From NCBI GenBank assembly GCA_942493145.1, contig OW818679.1, positions 2,480,001-2,544,000 of the forward strand: 64,000 bases of DNA, written 5' to 3'. A model generated the notes under the pieces. It did not search any database. It was not told the origin of the DNA and worked only from the letters and a program-made list of their open reading frames with translations. This document shows, in pieces, positions 8,591 through 17,974 of the stretch. Within the stretch, counting starts at the first letter, position 1, and each line of letters begins with the position of its first letter. Both the position numbers and the translations under genes were made by a program. The stretch comes from ENR-C20 sp942493145. Lineage in GTDB: Bacteria; Bacillota; Clostridia; Acetivibrionales; DTU013.

Positions 8591-8962
8591 TCACTTTGAC
8601 ATCACATTCTGAACAGCTTCCATGACCCTCGAGGTTTCAAAAGGCTTTACGACAAAATCCATCGCACCCTTTATGATTGCTTCCATTACCATGGACTTCT
8701 GCCCCATGGCAGATACCATAATGATCCTGGTATTCGGGCTTTCTTTCTGGATATGCTCAATCGCATTTATCCCCGTCATGTTTGGCATGGTTATATCAAG
8801 CGTAATGATATCCGGTTTTTTGAGTTTCACCTGCTCTATTGCCTGCAGTCCGTCTGCTGCCTCACCTATCACCGTATACCCCTCTCGCGACTCAATCATT
8901 TTTTTAAGAACAGTGCGCATAAACATCGCGTCATCTGCTATTACAAATGTAATCTCCCTCAT
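8591..8962 (-). CDS. CheY-like single-domain response regulator
   Basis: A 123-residue receiver domain with no output domain. The acidic pair Asp10-Asp11 (VIADDAMFMR), the phosphoacceptor Asp56 (ITLDITMPNMTG), the Ser/Thr switch (IIMVSAMG) and Lys in FVVKPFE are all present, so it should be phosphorylatable. It is close to clostridial chemotaxis CheY proteins. The ATG at 8962 overlaps the rsmE stop (ATGA); a TTG one codon earlier is also possible. No chemotaxis genes lie nearby, so its partner kinase is unknown. The start overlap implies translational coupling to rsmE. Confidence 0.92.
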   Translation of the reverse strand: MREITFVIADDAMFMRTVLKKMIESREGYTVIGEAADGLQAIEQVKLKKPDIITLDITMPNMTGINAIEHIQKESPNTRIIMVSAMGQKSMVMEAIIKGAMDFVVKPFETSRVMEAVQNVMSK

Positions 8963-9717
8963 CAACCAATATCTCCTATCAGATGCATTAAGATTGCCAG
9001 GACGGCCACTCCTGCCGTTTCAGTCCTCATTATCCTGGGTCCGAGGGTAACCGGCTTTATGCCATTCTTTACGGCAAAATCGATTTCACCTTCCGAAAAA
9101 CCACCTTCCGGGCCTATGAAAATTGCCGCCTTCTTAATATCCTTTGCCTGTGCTACGGCTTCCTTTATGGATCCTGAGGTTTCCTTTTCATAAGGTATGA
9201 TATTCAAAGATGAAAACGCATCTCCCATGGACTTAACAGCATTTGCAAACAAAACCGGCTCTTCAACCGTTGGAAGTATGCCCCTGTTGCACTGCTTTGC
9301 TGCCTCAAGGGATATTTTACGCCATCTGGCAGCTTTAGCCGCCTTGTCCTTTGCACCATCAAAGCGAACAACAGTCCTCTCTGTAATTACGGGAACAATC
9401 CTGCTGACTCCCAGTTCTACGGTTTTTTGAATTATCAGCTCCATTTTGTCTGACTTTGGGACACCCTGGTATAGTGTAATTTCTACCGGTGGTTCTGTTT
9501 TACACAGAACAGTTCCGGTAATTGAGACAATTATTTTATCCTTTTCCATCTTTTCTATACAGGATAGATAATCAGTCCCTTTGCCATCACACACTACTAA
9601 GTTACCACCAGGCACTTCTCTTAACACATTTTTTATGTGATTAACATCATCGCCTGTGATACATATGCTTTTAGAAGGAATATCCACTGCAGAAATGTCT
9701 ACAAAGAATTTTGACAT
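8962..9717 (-). CDS. rsmE: 16S rRNA m3U1498 methyltransferase
   Basis: Methylates N3 of U1498 in 16S rRNA. The SPOUT knot is clear in GPEGGFSEGEIDFA and LGPRIMRTETAGVAVLA. I take the ATG at 9717 (MSKFFVDISAVD, 251 residues, the usual length); a longer frame from 9738 would add seven residues inside prmA. The start lies within the last 19 nt of prmA, so the two are probably coupled. It is part of the prmA-rsmE pair seen downstream of dnaJ in many Clostridia. Confidence 0.95.
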   Translation of the reverse strand: MSKFFVDISAVDIPSKSICITGDDVNHIKNVLREVPGGNLVVCDGKGTDYLSCIEKMEKDKIIVSITGTVLCKTEPPVEITLYQGVPKSDKMELIIQKTVELGVSRIVPVITERTVVRFDGAKDKAAKAARWRKISLEAAKQCNRGILPTVEEPVLFANAVKSMGDAFSSLNIIPYEKETSGSIKEAVAQAKDIKKAAIFIGPEGGFSEGEIDFAVKNGIKPVTLGPRIMRTETAGVAVLAILMHLIGDIG

Positions 9718-10817
9718 TTGAATACCATCGCCACCCATTCACCTGCTTCATTGAACTCCTCAAGGGATAAACCGTTCTCTTTGCAGGCTTTGACGACATC
9801 ATCCTTCCTCTCCCTGATTATACCGGAAGTGATGAAAAGGCCGTCTCTTTTAAGATATTTCCCGACCTTCTCCGTCATGTTAACAATGACATCCGCTATG
9901 ATATTGGCTACTACTATGTCAACCTTGTCGGTTTCGATTGCTTTTAATGCTCCTGACAGCCTTACGGCACTATCTGGAGATGATGCCATCTCAGTCTCAT
10001 CAACTGCTGTAACCCTGCCTCCTGTTGCGCCTCCAGCCGTGACAACGCCTGTGGAAATACCCTCCAGCGTCCCGCTGAAGGCGGTGATGCATTGCTGCAC
10101 GCCATTTATCTCACAATTTTCCTTTGTCACCCTCACTGCAATCTCATCGATATCGAATGCTGTGACCGATGCCGCTCCAAGCTTTGCAGCGACAATCGAC
10201 AGTATACCCGTACCGCAGCCTGCATCTAGAACTGTATCATCAGGTTTCAGATGTTTTTCAAGTAATTGTGAGCACAGCATGGTTGTTTCATGTGTCCCTG
10301 TTCCGAATGCCATACCCGGATCCAGCTCTATGATAATTTCACCTGCTTTGGGAAAATACTCCTCCCAGCTTGGTTTAATAACTATATGTTCGGTTATGTT
10401 GAAGGGTTTGTAGAATTTTTTCCATGACGTCGACCAATCTTCATCATCCACACTGCTGCTGCCGGAATAACCCTCACCGACATCAAGGAAATTGGAAATA
10501 AAAGCTAGTTTTTCTTTTACGAGAGCCACCAGCTCCCCTTCGCCTGAAGTGACTGCTGCGATGCCCTCGCCTGAAATGTCGGCCGCGAGGCATTCACCTT
10601 CGTCACAGCTGAAATAAGCCTTTATCAGCACATCCTCTCCGAGGGAGTTCATGAATTCATCATCTGCATAATCAAGTGATCCGGGGGCTTCGATGAGTTT
10701 CCTTATATCGTTCGGATCTTCTATGACAACGCCTGCCGCACCAATTGAGGTGAGCATCTCAGAAACCGCGTCACTTGCTTCTTCGGTTGTCTTGATCCTT
10801 ATTTCCGTCCAGTTCAT
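9699..10817 (-). CDS. prmA: Ribosomal protein L11 methyltransferase with an internal insertion
   Basis: Trimethylates ribosomal protein L11. The SAM motif DAGCGTGILSIVAAKLGA and the later motif VVANIIADVI are clear, and GMAFGTGTHETT precedes them as in all PrmA proteins. The start is the ATG at 10817, with GGAGG 8 nt upstream. At 372 residues it is about 60 longer than usual: a Gly/Thr/Ser-rich stretch (including VVTAGGATGGRVTAVDETE) lies between the SAM motif and VVANII and is probably a surface loop. A repeat hairpin (10837-10864) separates it from dnaJ. Confidence 0.94.
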   Translation of the reverse strand: MNWTEIRIKTTEEASDAVSEMLTSIGAAGVVIEDPNDIRKLIEAPGSLDYADDEFMNSLGEDVLIKAYFSCDEGECLAADISGEGIAAVTSGEGELVALVKEKLAFISNFLDVGEGYSGSSSVDDEDWSTSWKKFYKPFNITEHIVIKPSWEEYFPKAGEIIIELDPGMAFGTGTHETTMLCSQLLEKHLKPDDTVLDAGCGTGILSIVAAKLGAASVTAFDIDEIAVRVTKENCEINGVQQCITAFSGTLEGISTGVVTAGGATGGRVTAVDETEMASSPDSAVRLSGALKAIETDKVDIVVANIIADVIVNMTEKVGKYLKRDGLFITSGIIRERKDDVVKACKENGLSLEEFNEAGEWVAMVFKCQNSL

Positions 10818-10836
10818 ATTTTCTTCCTCCGGGTCA

Positions 10837-10864
10837 GGGGACACACCTCTTCGAGGAATGTCCC
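10837..10864 (-). repeat. REP-like hairpin in the prmA leader
   Basis: Inverted repeat GGGGACA...TGTCCC with an inner CCTC/GAGG stem, sited between the dnaJ stop and the prmA ribosome site. A near-identical hairpin lies at 34024-34051 in the hisS leader, in the same relation to the downstream gene. Confidence 0.7.
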
Positions 10865-12009
10865 TAATCTATTCCTAGGGCATCCTTCATCTTGTCGAAA
10901 AAGCCCTTGCCTTGATCCTGTGCTTCGCCACCGCTGGCTTCGGCGAATTCTTTCAAAATCGCTTTCTGCTTCTCGTTGAGCTTTTTGGGTACTTCCAGCT
11001 CTACCTTTATATATTGGTCGCCCCTCCCGTTGCCCCTCAGGAATGGTATTCCCTTGTTTTTAAGCCGGAATACAGAACCTGTCTGTGTTCCCTCAGGTAT
11101 GGAATACCTGACTTTTCCGTCAAGGGTGGGAACCTCGATCTCTGCACCAAGTGCCGCTTGTACGAAGGTTATGGGGAAATCAAGGATAACGTCCGTTCCC
11201 TGTCTTTTGAATATGGCATGTGGCTTAACCCTTATAGTTACATAAAGATCACCGGACGGTCCGCCTTTTGCTCCAGGTTCGCCTTCTCCCCTTAGAGATA
11301 TTGTCTGGCCGTCATCAATGCCTGCAGGAATGTTAAGTTTTATTTTAACCTGTTTTTTGATTTTACCTTTACCATTGCATGTGGTGCATGGGTTGGATAT
11401 TATCTTTCCTTCACCATGACAAGCGTCACAGGTCTTTACATTGACAAATTGACCAAAAGGAGTGTTCTGCTTGTACTGTATCTGGCCGGAGCCTTTGCAC
11501 TGCTTGCAGGTCTCGGGGCTCGTTCCGGGTTTTGATCCTGTGCCTTCACAGGTTTTGCAGTTTTCAGTCCGGGATATGGCTATCTCCTTTTCCAGACCGA
11601 AAGCAGCATCTTCAAAATTTATTTCAATAGCATACTTCAGGTCAGCACCCTTCTGTGGTCCGCTCCTGGTCTTGCCTGATCTCCCGAAGCCTGATGAGCC
11701 ACCAAAAAAGGATTCAAAAATGTCACCGAACCCGCCAAAATCCCCGAAGCCGGCACCACCGCCTCCAAACCCGTTGGGATCTACACCGGCATGACCAAAC
11801 TGGTCATATCGCGACTTCTTCTCTGTATCGCTCAGAACCTCGTATGCTTCATTTACTTCTTTGAATTTGGATTCAAGACCCTTATCCCCCGAATTGACAT
11901 CGGGATGGTATTGCTTCGCCAGCTTCCTGTATGCCTTTTTTATCTCTTCTGCAGAAGCATTTCTGTCCACTCCAAGAACTTCATAGAAATCCCTCTTGGA
12001 TGTTGCCAA
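10864..12009 (-). CDS. dnaJ: Chaperone DnaJ (Hsp40)
   Basis: Co-chaperone that delivers clients to DnaK and stimulates its ATPase. Domains in order: J domain with the HPD motif (YHPDVN), a Gly/Phe-rich linker (GFGGGGAGFGDFGG), four Cys-x-x-Cys-x-Gly-x-Gly zinc repeats (CKTCEGTG, CKQCKGSG, CDACHGEG, CTTCNGKG) and the C-terminal client-binding domain. I favour the TTG at 12009, which gives the canonical MATSKRDFYEVLGV and has GGAG 9 nt upstream; an ATG at 12024 in frame has no ribosome site and follows the dnaK terminator directly. Confidence 0.95.
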   Translation of the reverse strand: MATSKRDFYEVLGVDRNASAEEIKKAYRKLAKQYHPDVNSGDKGLESKFKEVNEAYEVLSDTEKKSRYDQFGHAGVDPNGFGGGGAGFGDFGGFGDIFESFFGGSSGFGRSGKTRSGPQKGADLKYAIEINFEDAAFGLEKEIAISRTENCKTCEGTGSKPGTSPETCKQCKGSGQIQYKQNTPFGQFVNVKTCDACHGEGKIISNPCTTCNGKGKIKKQVKIKLNIPAGIDDGQTISLRGEGEPGAKGGPSGDLYVTIRVKPHAIFKRQGTDVILDFPITFVQAALGAEIEVPTLDGKVRYSIPEGTQTGSVFRLKNKGIPFLRGNGRGDQYIKVELEVPKKLNEKQKAILKEFAEASGGEAQDQGKGFFDKMKDALGID

Positions 12010-12035
12010 CTCCAACCACTCCATTCATTAAAGCC

Positions 12036-12073
12036 AAAAACAAGCCAAAGCCGGCTAGCCCGGCTTCGGCCTG
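12036..12073 (-). terminator. Terminator between dnaK and dnaJ
   Basis: A 14-bp GC-rich stem with G-U pairs (12060-12073 with 12041-12054) and a 5-nt loop is followed by five U (12036-12040) on the minus strand. It would reduce read-through from dnaK into dnaJ. Confidence 0.75.
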
Positions 12074-12103
12074 TTTTCTCTATTTTATTATATTATAATA
12101 CTC

Positions 12104-13978
12104 TTATTTCTTGTCGTCGTCCACTACCTTGTAATCGGCGTCATATACATTGTCCTGTCCTGCCTGTCCCTGCCCTGCGTCTGCACCGCCACCGAATCCT
12201 TCTCCGCCTCCGAAATCACCGGGGTTTGGTCCACCCTGGGCGCCGGGATTCTGCTGGTATATCTTGGAGGATATATCGTAGAAAGCCTGGGTCAAAGTTT
12301 CTGAAGCAGTTTTGATCCTGTCGAAGTCAGTCCCCTTCAGCGCTTCCTTGACATTGTTGATATCAGCTTCGATCTTCGATTTGTCCTCGCTGCTGAGCTT
12401 GTCGCCAAGATCCTTCAGTGTCTTCTCAGATTGATAGACCATTGAGTCAGCATTATTCCTGATTTCAATCTCTTCCTTTTTCTTTTTGTCATCAGCTGCG
12501 AATTTCTCCGCTTCCTTGACAGCTTTATCAATATCCGCATCACTGAGATTTGTGGAAGCGGTGATAGTCACCTTCTGCTCGTTGCCTGTTCCGAGGTCCT
12601 TTGCAGAAACATGGACTATACCATTTGCATCAATATCGAAGGATACTTCGATCTGCGGTACTCCCCTGGGTGCTGGTGGAATGCCTGTAAGCTGGAATCT
12701 TCCGAGTGTCTTGTTATACTGGGCCATTTCCCTTTCGCCCTGGAGCACATGTACTTCAACGCTGGTCTGTCCATCGGCTGCAGTTGAGAATGTCTGACTT
12801 TTCTTTGTAGGGATAGTCGTATTCCTGTCAATCAGCTTTGTAAATACACCGCCCAGTGTTTCAATACCAAGTGAAAGCGGCGTTACGTCAAGAAGCAAAA
12901 GTCCTGTTACCTCTCCAGTCAGTACACCGGCCTGAATAGCTGCACCTACAGCAACACATTCATCAGGGTTGATGCCCTTGAAGGGGTCCTTGCCAAGATA
13001 CTTTCTGACAGCTTCCTGTACGGCCGGTGTCCTGGTGGATCCGCCGACAAGCAGTACCTTGTCTATTTTGTCAGGTGTGAGTCCGGCGTCCTGCATAGCT
13101 TGCCTTGTGGGTCCCATGGTCTTCTCAACAAGATCGGCTGTCAATTCGTCAAACTTTGCCTTGGTCAGTGTTATGTCAAGATGCTTGGGTCCGCTTGCAT
13201 CTGCTGTTATGAACGGCAAATTGATGTTGGTAGTGGTTACGCCGGAAAGCTCGATCTTCGCCTTCTCCGCTGCTTCCTTCAGTCTTTGCATCGCCATTTT
13301 ATCATTTCTCAGGTCTATTCCTGCATCCTTTTTAAAAGCATCGGCAAGATAATCCATGACCCTTTGGTCAAAATCATCGCCACCCAGTCTGTTGTTTCCG
13401 TTTGTAGCAAGAACCTCGAAAACTCCGTCGCCAATTTCGAGGACGGAAACGTCAAAGGTGCCGCCGCCAAGGTCGAATACCATGATCTTCTGGTCATGTT
13501 CCTTGTCCAAACCATATGCAAGAGCTGCTGCCGTAGGCTCGTTGATTATCCTGAGCACTTCAAGGCCTGCAATTTTTCCTGCATCCTTGGTTGCCTGCCT
13601 TTGGGCATCACTGAAATATGCCGGTACGGTTATAACGGCCTGTGACACTGTCTCGCCCAGATATGCCTCTGCATCCGCTTTGAGCTTTTGAAGTACCATC
13701 GCGGAAATTTCTGTCGGGGTATAAAACTTGTCATCAATTTTGATTTTTCTGTCCGTACCCATGTCCCTCTTTATTGAAATCACTGTTCTTTCCGGGTTTG
13801 TGATAGCCTGTCTCTTTGCAACCTGGCCAACCAGCCTCTCCGCTGTTTTTGAGAAAGCTACAACCGAAGGTGTCGTCCTGTTACCCTCAGCATTTGCTAT
13901 AACTACCGGCTCACCGCCTTCCATAACGGCTACGCATGAGTTTGTTGTCCCTAAATCTATTCCTATTACCTTTGCCAT
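12104..13978 (-). CDS. dnaK: Chaperone DnaK (Hsp70)
   Basis: ATP-dependent protein-folding chaperone. All 624 residues are present: N-terminal actin-like ATPase (GIDLGTTNSCVAVMEGG, FDLGGGTFDVSVLEIG, VLLVGGSTRTPAVQ), the EVTGLLLLDVTPLSLGIETL linker region, the substrate-binding domain and a Gly-rich tail ending in DDDKK. The gap at the start of the ATPase domain is the short form typical of Gram-positive DnaK. GGAGG lies 8 nt before the ATG. It sits in the HrcA-controlled hrcA-grpE-dnaK-dnaJ run. Confidence 0.98.
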   Translation of the reverse strand: MAKVIGIDLGTTNSCVAVMEGGEPVVIANAEGNRTTPSVVAFSKTAERLVGQVAKRQAITNPERTVISIKRDMGTDRKIKIDDKFYTPTEISAMVLQKLKADAEAYLGETVSQAVITVPAYFSDAQRQATKDAGKIAGLEVLRIINEPTAAALAYGLDKEHDQKIMVFDLGGGTFDVSVLEIGDGVFEVLATNGNNRLGGDDFDQRVMDYLADAFKKDAGIDLRNDKMAMQRLKEAAEKAKIELSGVTTTNINLPFITADASGPKHLDITLTKAKFDELTADLVEKTMGPTRQAMQDAGLTPDKIDKVLLVGGSTRTPAVQEAVRKYLGKDPFKGINPDECVAVGAAIQAGVLTGEVTGLLLLDVTPLSLGIETLGGVFTKLIDRNTTIPTKKSQTFSTAADGQTSVEVHVLQGEREMAQYNKTLGRFQLTGIPPAPRGVPQIEVSFDIDANGIVHVSAKDLGTGNEQKVTITASTNLSDADIDKAVKEAEKFAADDKKKKEEIEIRNNADSMVYQSEKTLKDLGDKLSSEDKSKIEADINNVKEALKGTDFDRIKTASETLTQAFYDISSKIYQQNPGAQGGPNPGDFGGGEGFGGGADAGQGQAGQDNVYDADYKVVDDDKK

Positions 13979-14058
13979 AATGTCTACCTCCTGATATTAA
14001 TTTCTATTGTTTAAAATTTGTATTGTATTCATTCTTTGACCTTGAAGCCATAAAAAAA

Positions 14059-14646
14059 TCAGTTTGCGACCTTAACCATACTGTGTCTGATGACCTTTTC
14101 CTTATAGATATAACCCTTCTGGAATTCCTCAACCACCTTGTTCTGTCCCAGAGTCTCATCATCTATATGCATCACTGCATTATGATACTGAGGATTGAAA
14201 TCCCCCTCAAGGCTTTTAATTTCCTCAACTCCTATTTTTTTAAGAGCTTCGTTGAATAGCCTCAGGACCATGTCCACCCCATCCTTCAGGCTCTTTTGGT
14301 CAGCTTCCTGTGCACAGGCCTGCAAAGCTCTCTCAAGACTGTCAACTGCCGGCAGGAACGCTGTAACCACATCGCTCACCGCATCATAATACAGGACTTC
14401 CTTCTCCTTTTGTGTGCGCTTCTTGAAATTGTCAAATTCCGCTGCTGTTCTCTGTAACATATTTAAATATTCGCTGCATTGCTTTGTCTTTTCATCGATT
14501 GCAGCTTTCATAGCTTCGGACTCACTTACATCCGTACCGGTACATTCAGCATCGCATTCCTTAATGTTGTCCCGGGCATTTTCCGATGCCTCTTTTGTAG
14601 CCTTAATATTTTCGTTTGATTCCACGTCTGCTTTTTTACCTTTCAT
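14059..14646 (-). CDS. grpE: Nucleotide exchange factor GrpE
   Basis: Releases ADP from DnaK. The 195-residue protein has an acidic, low-complexity N-terminal region (about 1-50), a long coiled coil, and the C-terminal beta domain with HNAVMHIDDETLGQNKVVEEFQKGY. AGGAGG lies 14 nt before the ATG, which is longer than usual. It stands between hrcA and dnaK, as in most Firmicutes. Confidence 0.96.
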   Translation of the reverse strand: MKGKKADVESNENIKATKEASENARDNIKECDAECTGTDVSESEAMKAAIDEKTKQCSEYLNMLQRTAAEFDNFKKRTQKEKEVLYYDAVSDVVTAFLPAVDSLERALQACAQEADQKSLKDGVDMVLRLFNEALKKIGVEEIKSLEGDFNPQYHNAVMHIDDETLGQNKVVEEFQKGYIYKEKVIRHSMVKVAN

Positions 14647-14668
14647 CGTCGTCCGACGTACCTCCTGT

Positions 14669-15724
14669 CTATTCTGTGTTTTTAGGCCTTGCGCCCATCA
14701 ACCTCACTATCTCCTCATTTATCATCTGTTTGATATAGCTCATTGAGGATATGACCCTGGGATACTCCATCCTGGTCGGTCCGATGATCCCAATTGAACC
14801 GATCAGGGTGCCGCCAAGCGTGTAGTTTGTGGTTATGAGGCTGCAATCCTTGATTCCGTTGATATTATTCTCTGAACCGATTTTTATATTTATCCCCATT
14901 GTATCGATGCAACCGGTCAAAAGTCTGAAAAGGTTGTCCTTTTCATCCATAATGTCCATAAACTCCTTCGCCTTCAATATATCCTTGAATTCAGGATAGT
15001 TGAAGATGTTTGTTGCGCCGTCGAGGTAAACCTCCGAATGGTCTATATGGTTTATGCATTCGGCAGCCGCTTCGAGTACGGGGATCAGAATATCTTTTGG
15101 TATGCCTGTCTGTTCTTCTATTTCCTTTATTACGGCGGTATTGAAATTCTCAATCGCCAGTCCTGAAAGCCTGTCATTCAGGATGTTCGAAATACTTATA
15201 AGTATATCCGGTTTCACGTCCACATTGAGATTTACAAGAGTGTTTCTCACGATTCCGGCGTTTGTAACAACAATCACCAGCGCTTTACCGGTATCCACCG
15301 GCACCACCTGCAATGCCTTGAGATAACTCTTTTTCATCTGAGGCGTTACGGCCATCGAGGTATATCGTGTAAATCGTGACAGTACTGCCGAAGCCTGCCT
15401 TATCAGCTGGCTCAGCTCATTGATGCGCACTTCCATTGCAACCTTTATTGCATCTGCTTCCTCACGGCTTATCTCTATAACGGGCATAAGCTGGTCGACG
15501 TACAATCTGTAGCCTTTGTCCGATGGCACCCTCCCCGCTGATGTGTGTGGCTGTGCCAGATAACCCATGTCTTCGAGATCAGCCATCTCATTCCGTATTG
15601 TTGCAGAACTAAGGCCAAGTTCGTGCTTTCTCGCAATGGTACGTGATCCTATCGGCTCGGCTGTATTGATGTAATCGTCGATAATGGCTTGAAGTATTTT
15701 TCTTTTTCTTTCGTCCAAAATCAT
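14669..15724 (-). CDS. hrcA: Heat-inducible transcription repressor HrcA
   Basis: Represses class I heat-shock genes by binding CIRCE. The 351-residue protein has the winged-helix N-terminus (ERKRKILQAIIDDYINTAEP, SATIRNEMADLEDMGYL) and the C-terminal GGTLIGSIGIIGPTRMEYP block. The ATG at 15724 is preferred, with AGGGG 8 nt upstream; an in-frame GTG lies three codons earlier. A CIRCE element stands directly upstream, so it controls its own operon. Confidence 0.97.
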   Translation of the reverse strand: MILDERKRKILQAIIDDYINTAEPIGSRTIARKHELGLSSATIRNEMADLEDMGYLAQPHTSAGRVPSDKGYRLYVDQLMPVIEISREEADAIKVAMEVRINELSQLIRQASAVLSRFTRYTSMAVTPQMKKSYLKALQVVPVDTGKALVIVVTNAGIVRNTLVNLNVDVKPDILISISNILNDRLSGLAIENFNTAVIKEIEEQTGIPKDILIPVLEAAAECINHIDHSEVYLDGATNIFNYPEFKDILKAKEFMDIMDEKDNLFRLLTGCIDTMGINIKIGSENNINGIKDCSLITTNYTLGGTLIGSIGIIGPTRMEYPRVISSMSYIKQMINEEIVRLMGARPKNTE

Positions 15725-15745
15725 CTCAGACACCCCTATCGTTTA

Positions 15746-15772
15746 TTAGCACTCTCACTAATTGAGTGCTAA
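15746..15772 (-). promoter_or_regulatory. CIRCE operator
   Basis: An exact TTAGCACTC-N9-GAGTGCTAA inverted repeat 21 nt upstream of hrcA, just downstream of the promoter at 15782-15810. HrcA bound here would block the start of transcription of hrcA-grpE-dnaK-dnaJ. Confidence 0.97.
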
Positions 15773-15781
15773 CATATTCTA

Positions 15782-15810
15782 AAAATACCATCTTGAAAAC
15801 TCTTTGTCAA
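15782..15810 (-). promoter_or_regulatory. Sigma-A promoter of the hrcA operon
   Basis: On the minus strand TTGACA (15805-15810), a 17-nt spacer and TATTTT (15782-15787) precede CIRCE by about 10 nt. Confidence 0.75.
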
Positions 15811-15856
15811 TAGTTTTTGGTGACTTTTTCGGAAATATTTTTGACCTTCTCTGACC

Positions 15857-16981
15857 TTACTGTATGAACTCGATAAACACTTCATTTGCCAGATCCAAAC
15901 CGATATCCGTCAGCTTGACGCCTCTGACATCGGCCGATAGCAGGCCTTTCCCCACAAGCTTTTTGATTTGTTCCCCATAGAATACAAAAAGGTCTTCGTC
16001 ATAACGTTCCTTGAACTCCATGGCGCTGACCCCTTCTGTAAGTCGCAGTCCAAGTATCATGAATTCGGATATGGATTCGTTTTTGTCTATGGTCTGAAGG
16101 TTCTCGCAGAGGCCGGTTTTGTTAATATACGTTTCGATATCATAAACATTGTTGTACCTGACACCGTCCATATATGAGTGGGCACCTGCCCCCAACCCCA
16201 GGTATTCCTGCGCCTTCCAGTATACAAGGTTATGTCTGCACTCATACCCTGGTTTAGCGAAGTTTGAAATCTCATACTGGCCGAATCCTGCAGCCACCAG
16301 CTTATCTATCGTCAACCGGTACATAGCCCTGTCGAGCTCGTCGTCGGCCTGCCTGAGCGACCCGGCTTGCAGCCTGTCGCCGAAAACTGTGCCTCCCTCG
16401 ATCTTCAGGCTATAACATGAAAGGTGGGTGACATCAACCAGCACATTATCAAGGGTTTCTTCCCAGTCTTCCAGAGACTGTCCTGGCAGTCCGAAGATAA
16501 GGTCAGTATTTATGTTTGTGAAACCTGCCTTTATGGCGTTTCGAATATTTTCGACATAATCGTCTGCAGTATGTATCCTTCCCAAATCCTTTAGAAGCCT
16601 ATCCTGCCAGGCTTGCAGCCCGATACTCAGCCTGTTTATGCCACACGCTCTGTAGGCTTGAAGCTTCTCCATGGTAAGTGTGCCAGGATTGGATTCGATT
16701 GATACTTCCAGCCCCTCCTGCAGGTTGAAGCTGCCGCAGACCCTTTCCATAAGCCTTTTTATGAACGCCGGCTCTATAAGTGATGGAGTGCCGCCTCCAA
16801 TGAATATGGAGGTGATGATGGAATCCTTCAGTTTTTCCGAATTCAAATCAATTTCATTTATTAACGCATCAATATATGAAGCTATCATTGCTTCTTTTCC
16901 AGCAAAGGAATTGAAATCACAATAGTGGCATTTAGCCTTGCAGAACGGTATATGTATGTAGAGACCTACGTATTTGTTCAT
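15857..16981 (-). CDS. hemW: Radical SAM heme chaperone HemW
   Basis: Member of the HemN/HemW radical SAM group; HemW proteins bind heme and are not coproporphyrinogen oxidases. The iron-sulfur motif CKAKCHYCDF, the GGGTP motif (FIGGGTPSLI) and GINRLSIGLQAWQDRLLKDLGR are present. The start is the ATG at 16981 (MNKYVGLYIHIPFCKAK, 374 residues). This ATG shares one base with the stop of the upstream gene, so translation is coupled. Placement next to hrcA is the usual lepA-hemW-hrcA order, here with two extra genes between lepA and hemW. Confidence 0.93.
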   Translation of the reverse strand: MNKYVGLYIHIPFCKAKCHYCDFNSFAGKEAMIASYIDALINEIDLNSEKLKDSIITSIFIGGGTPSLIEPAFIKRLMERVCGSFNLQEGLEVSIESNPGTLTMEKLQAYRACGINRLSIGLQAWQDRLLKDLGRIHTADDYVENIRNAIKAGFTNINTDLIFGLPGQSLEDWEETLDNVLVDVTHLSCYSLKIEGGTVFGDRLQAGSLRQADDELDRAMYRLTIDKLVAAGFGQYEISNFAKPGYECRHNLVYWKAQEYLGLGAGAHSYMDGVRYNNVYDIETYINKTGLCENLQTIDKNESISEFMILGLRLTEGVSAMEFKERYDEDLFVFYGEQIKKLVGKGLLSADVRGVKLTDIGLDLANEVFIEFIQ

Positions 16982-17910
16982 TATAAGCAATCCATACCTT
17001 TCAGATAACGCAAATTGACAAGAACCTGTCCGGCTTTCCACCAGAGCCGGCTTACAGGCCATTCATCAGGATAGCTGTTCCAGTTCCATGATATATCCCA
17101 GGCTCCTTCTTTATTGATCGTACTGATTATGAATTCTGTTTCATATTCAGCAATTTCCATATTATCACCATAAAAAATGCTCTCTTTGGTGTGGAAGAAT
17201 TGAGACGGCTTGCAGATATAGTCCGTTTTCCAACTTGCTCTATCCTGTGTTATTGTTCCCTTAACCTGCATCCTTAATTTATGCTCGAATTGATCCATAT
17301 CAAACAAGTCGGTTTTTCCTGCCCGTTTGCAATATTGCCAGAGCCTTATAAAGCAAAGACTTTCATGCATGCTTTCCAGCAAGGGCTCAGACATATACCA
17401 TTTCACTGTTTCTCGTGCTATCTGCTCCGCCCTTTGATACAAGGAACTTTGTCCATCTGCAAATAAAAGGATGAATCCCGCCAGACAGGCTGTGGGATTA
17501 TACCTCCAGTGCGCAAGCATCTCGTCATTATAGCTCCACCAGGGTGCGTGAGGAAAATGATTATTCGTCGGGATTGTTCCCATCCAGATGCCATCCTTAT
17601 AATGAGGGCAATTATCCAGATAACTCAAAATCCCTTTTACAATTGGAGAATCTGGGTTGGTTTCGCCTATTGAATATATAACCTCGGTAGCAGACCATGT
17701 TTGCATAGGCGAGGAGTTCGGGTTCCAGCTATCCGCCTCAAGTCCATGCGCAAAGCCTCCATCTTCATTTTGATATGCCGCTAAGGCAGCCAAAATACTT
17801 TGTTTGTTCCCCTCTTCAAAATAGAATTGAAAAAGAGCAAGTTCCAATGGCCTTGCATTTCTATACATCCATTTTCGAATGCCAGCGTACGCACTTTCCC
17901 ATAATTTCAT
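16981..17910 (-). CDS. Unknown protein, alpha/alpha-toroid (prenyltransferase/squalene-cyclase-like) fold
   Basis: I do not recognise a specific function. The 309-residue protein has repeated aromatic-rich helical segments and a QNEDGGFAHGLEAD string like the QW/GGF repeats of terpene cyclases and prenyltransferase beta subunits, followed by NSSPMQTWSATEVIYSIGE. It lacks a DxDD cyclase motif, so catalysis of cyclisation is unlikely. The start at 17910 (MKLWESAYAG) is chosen over a frame from 17952 because the family-like sequence begins there; GGTGG lies 10 nt upstream. Its stop overlaps the hemW start. Confidence 0.7.
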   Translation of the reverse strand: MKLWESAYAGIRKWMYRNARPLELALFQFYFEEGNKQSILAALAAYQNEDGGFAHGLEADSWNPNSSPMQTWSATEVIYSIGETNPDSPIVKGILSYLDNCPHYKDGIWMGTIPTNNHFPHAPWWSYNDEMLAHWRYNPTACLAGFILLFADGQSSLYQRAEQIARETVKWYMSEPLLESMHESLCFIRLWQYCKRAGKTDLFDMDQFEHKLRMQVKGTITQDRASWKTDYICKPSQFFHTKESIFYGDNMEIAEYETEFIISTINKEGAWDISWNWNSYPDEWPVSRLWWKAGQVLVNLRYLKGMDCL

Positions 17911-17974
17911 GTTTCTCGCACCACCCTTATTACAGAATATCAAATTCCCCAAAAACTGTTTACATCAATATAAA

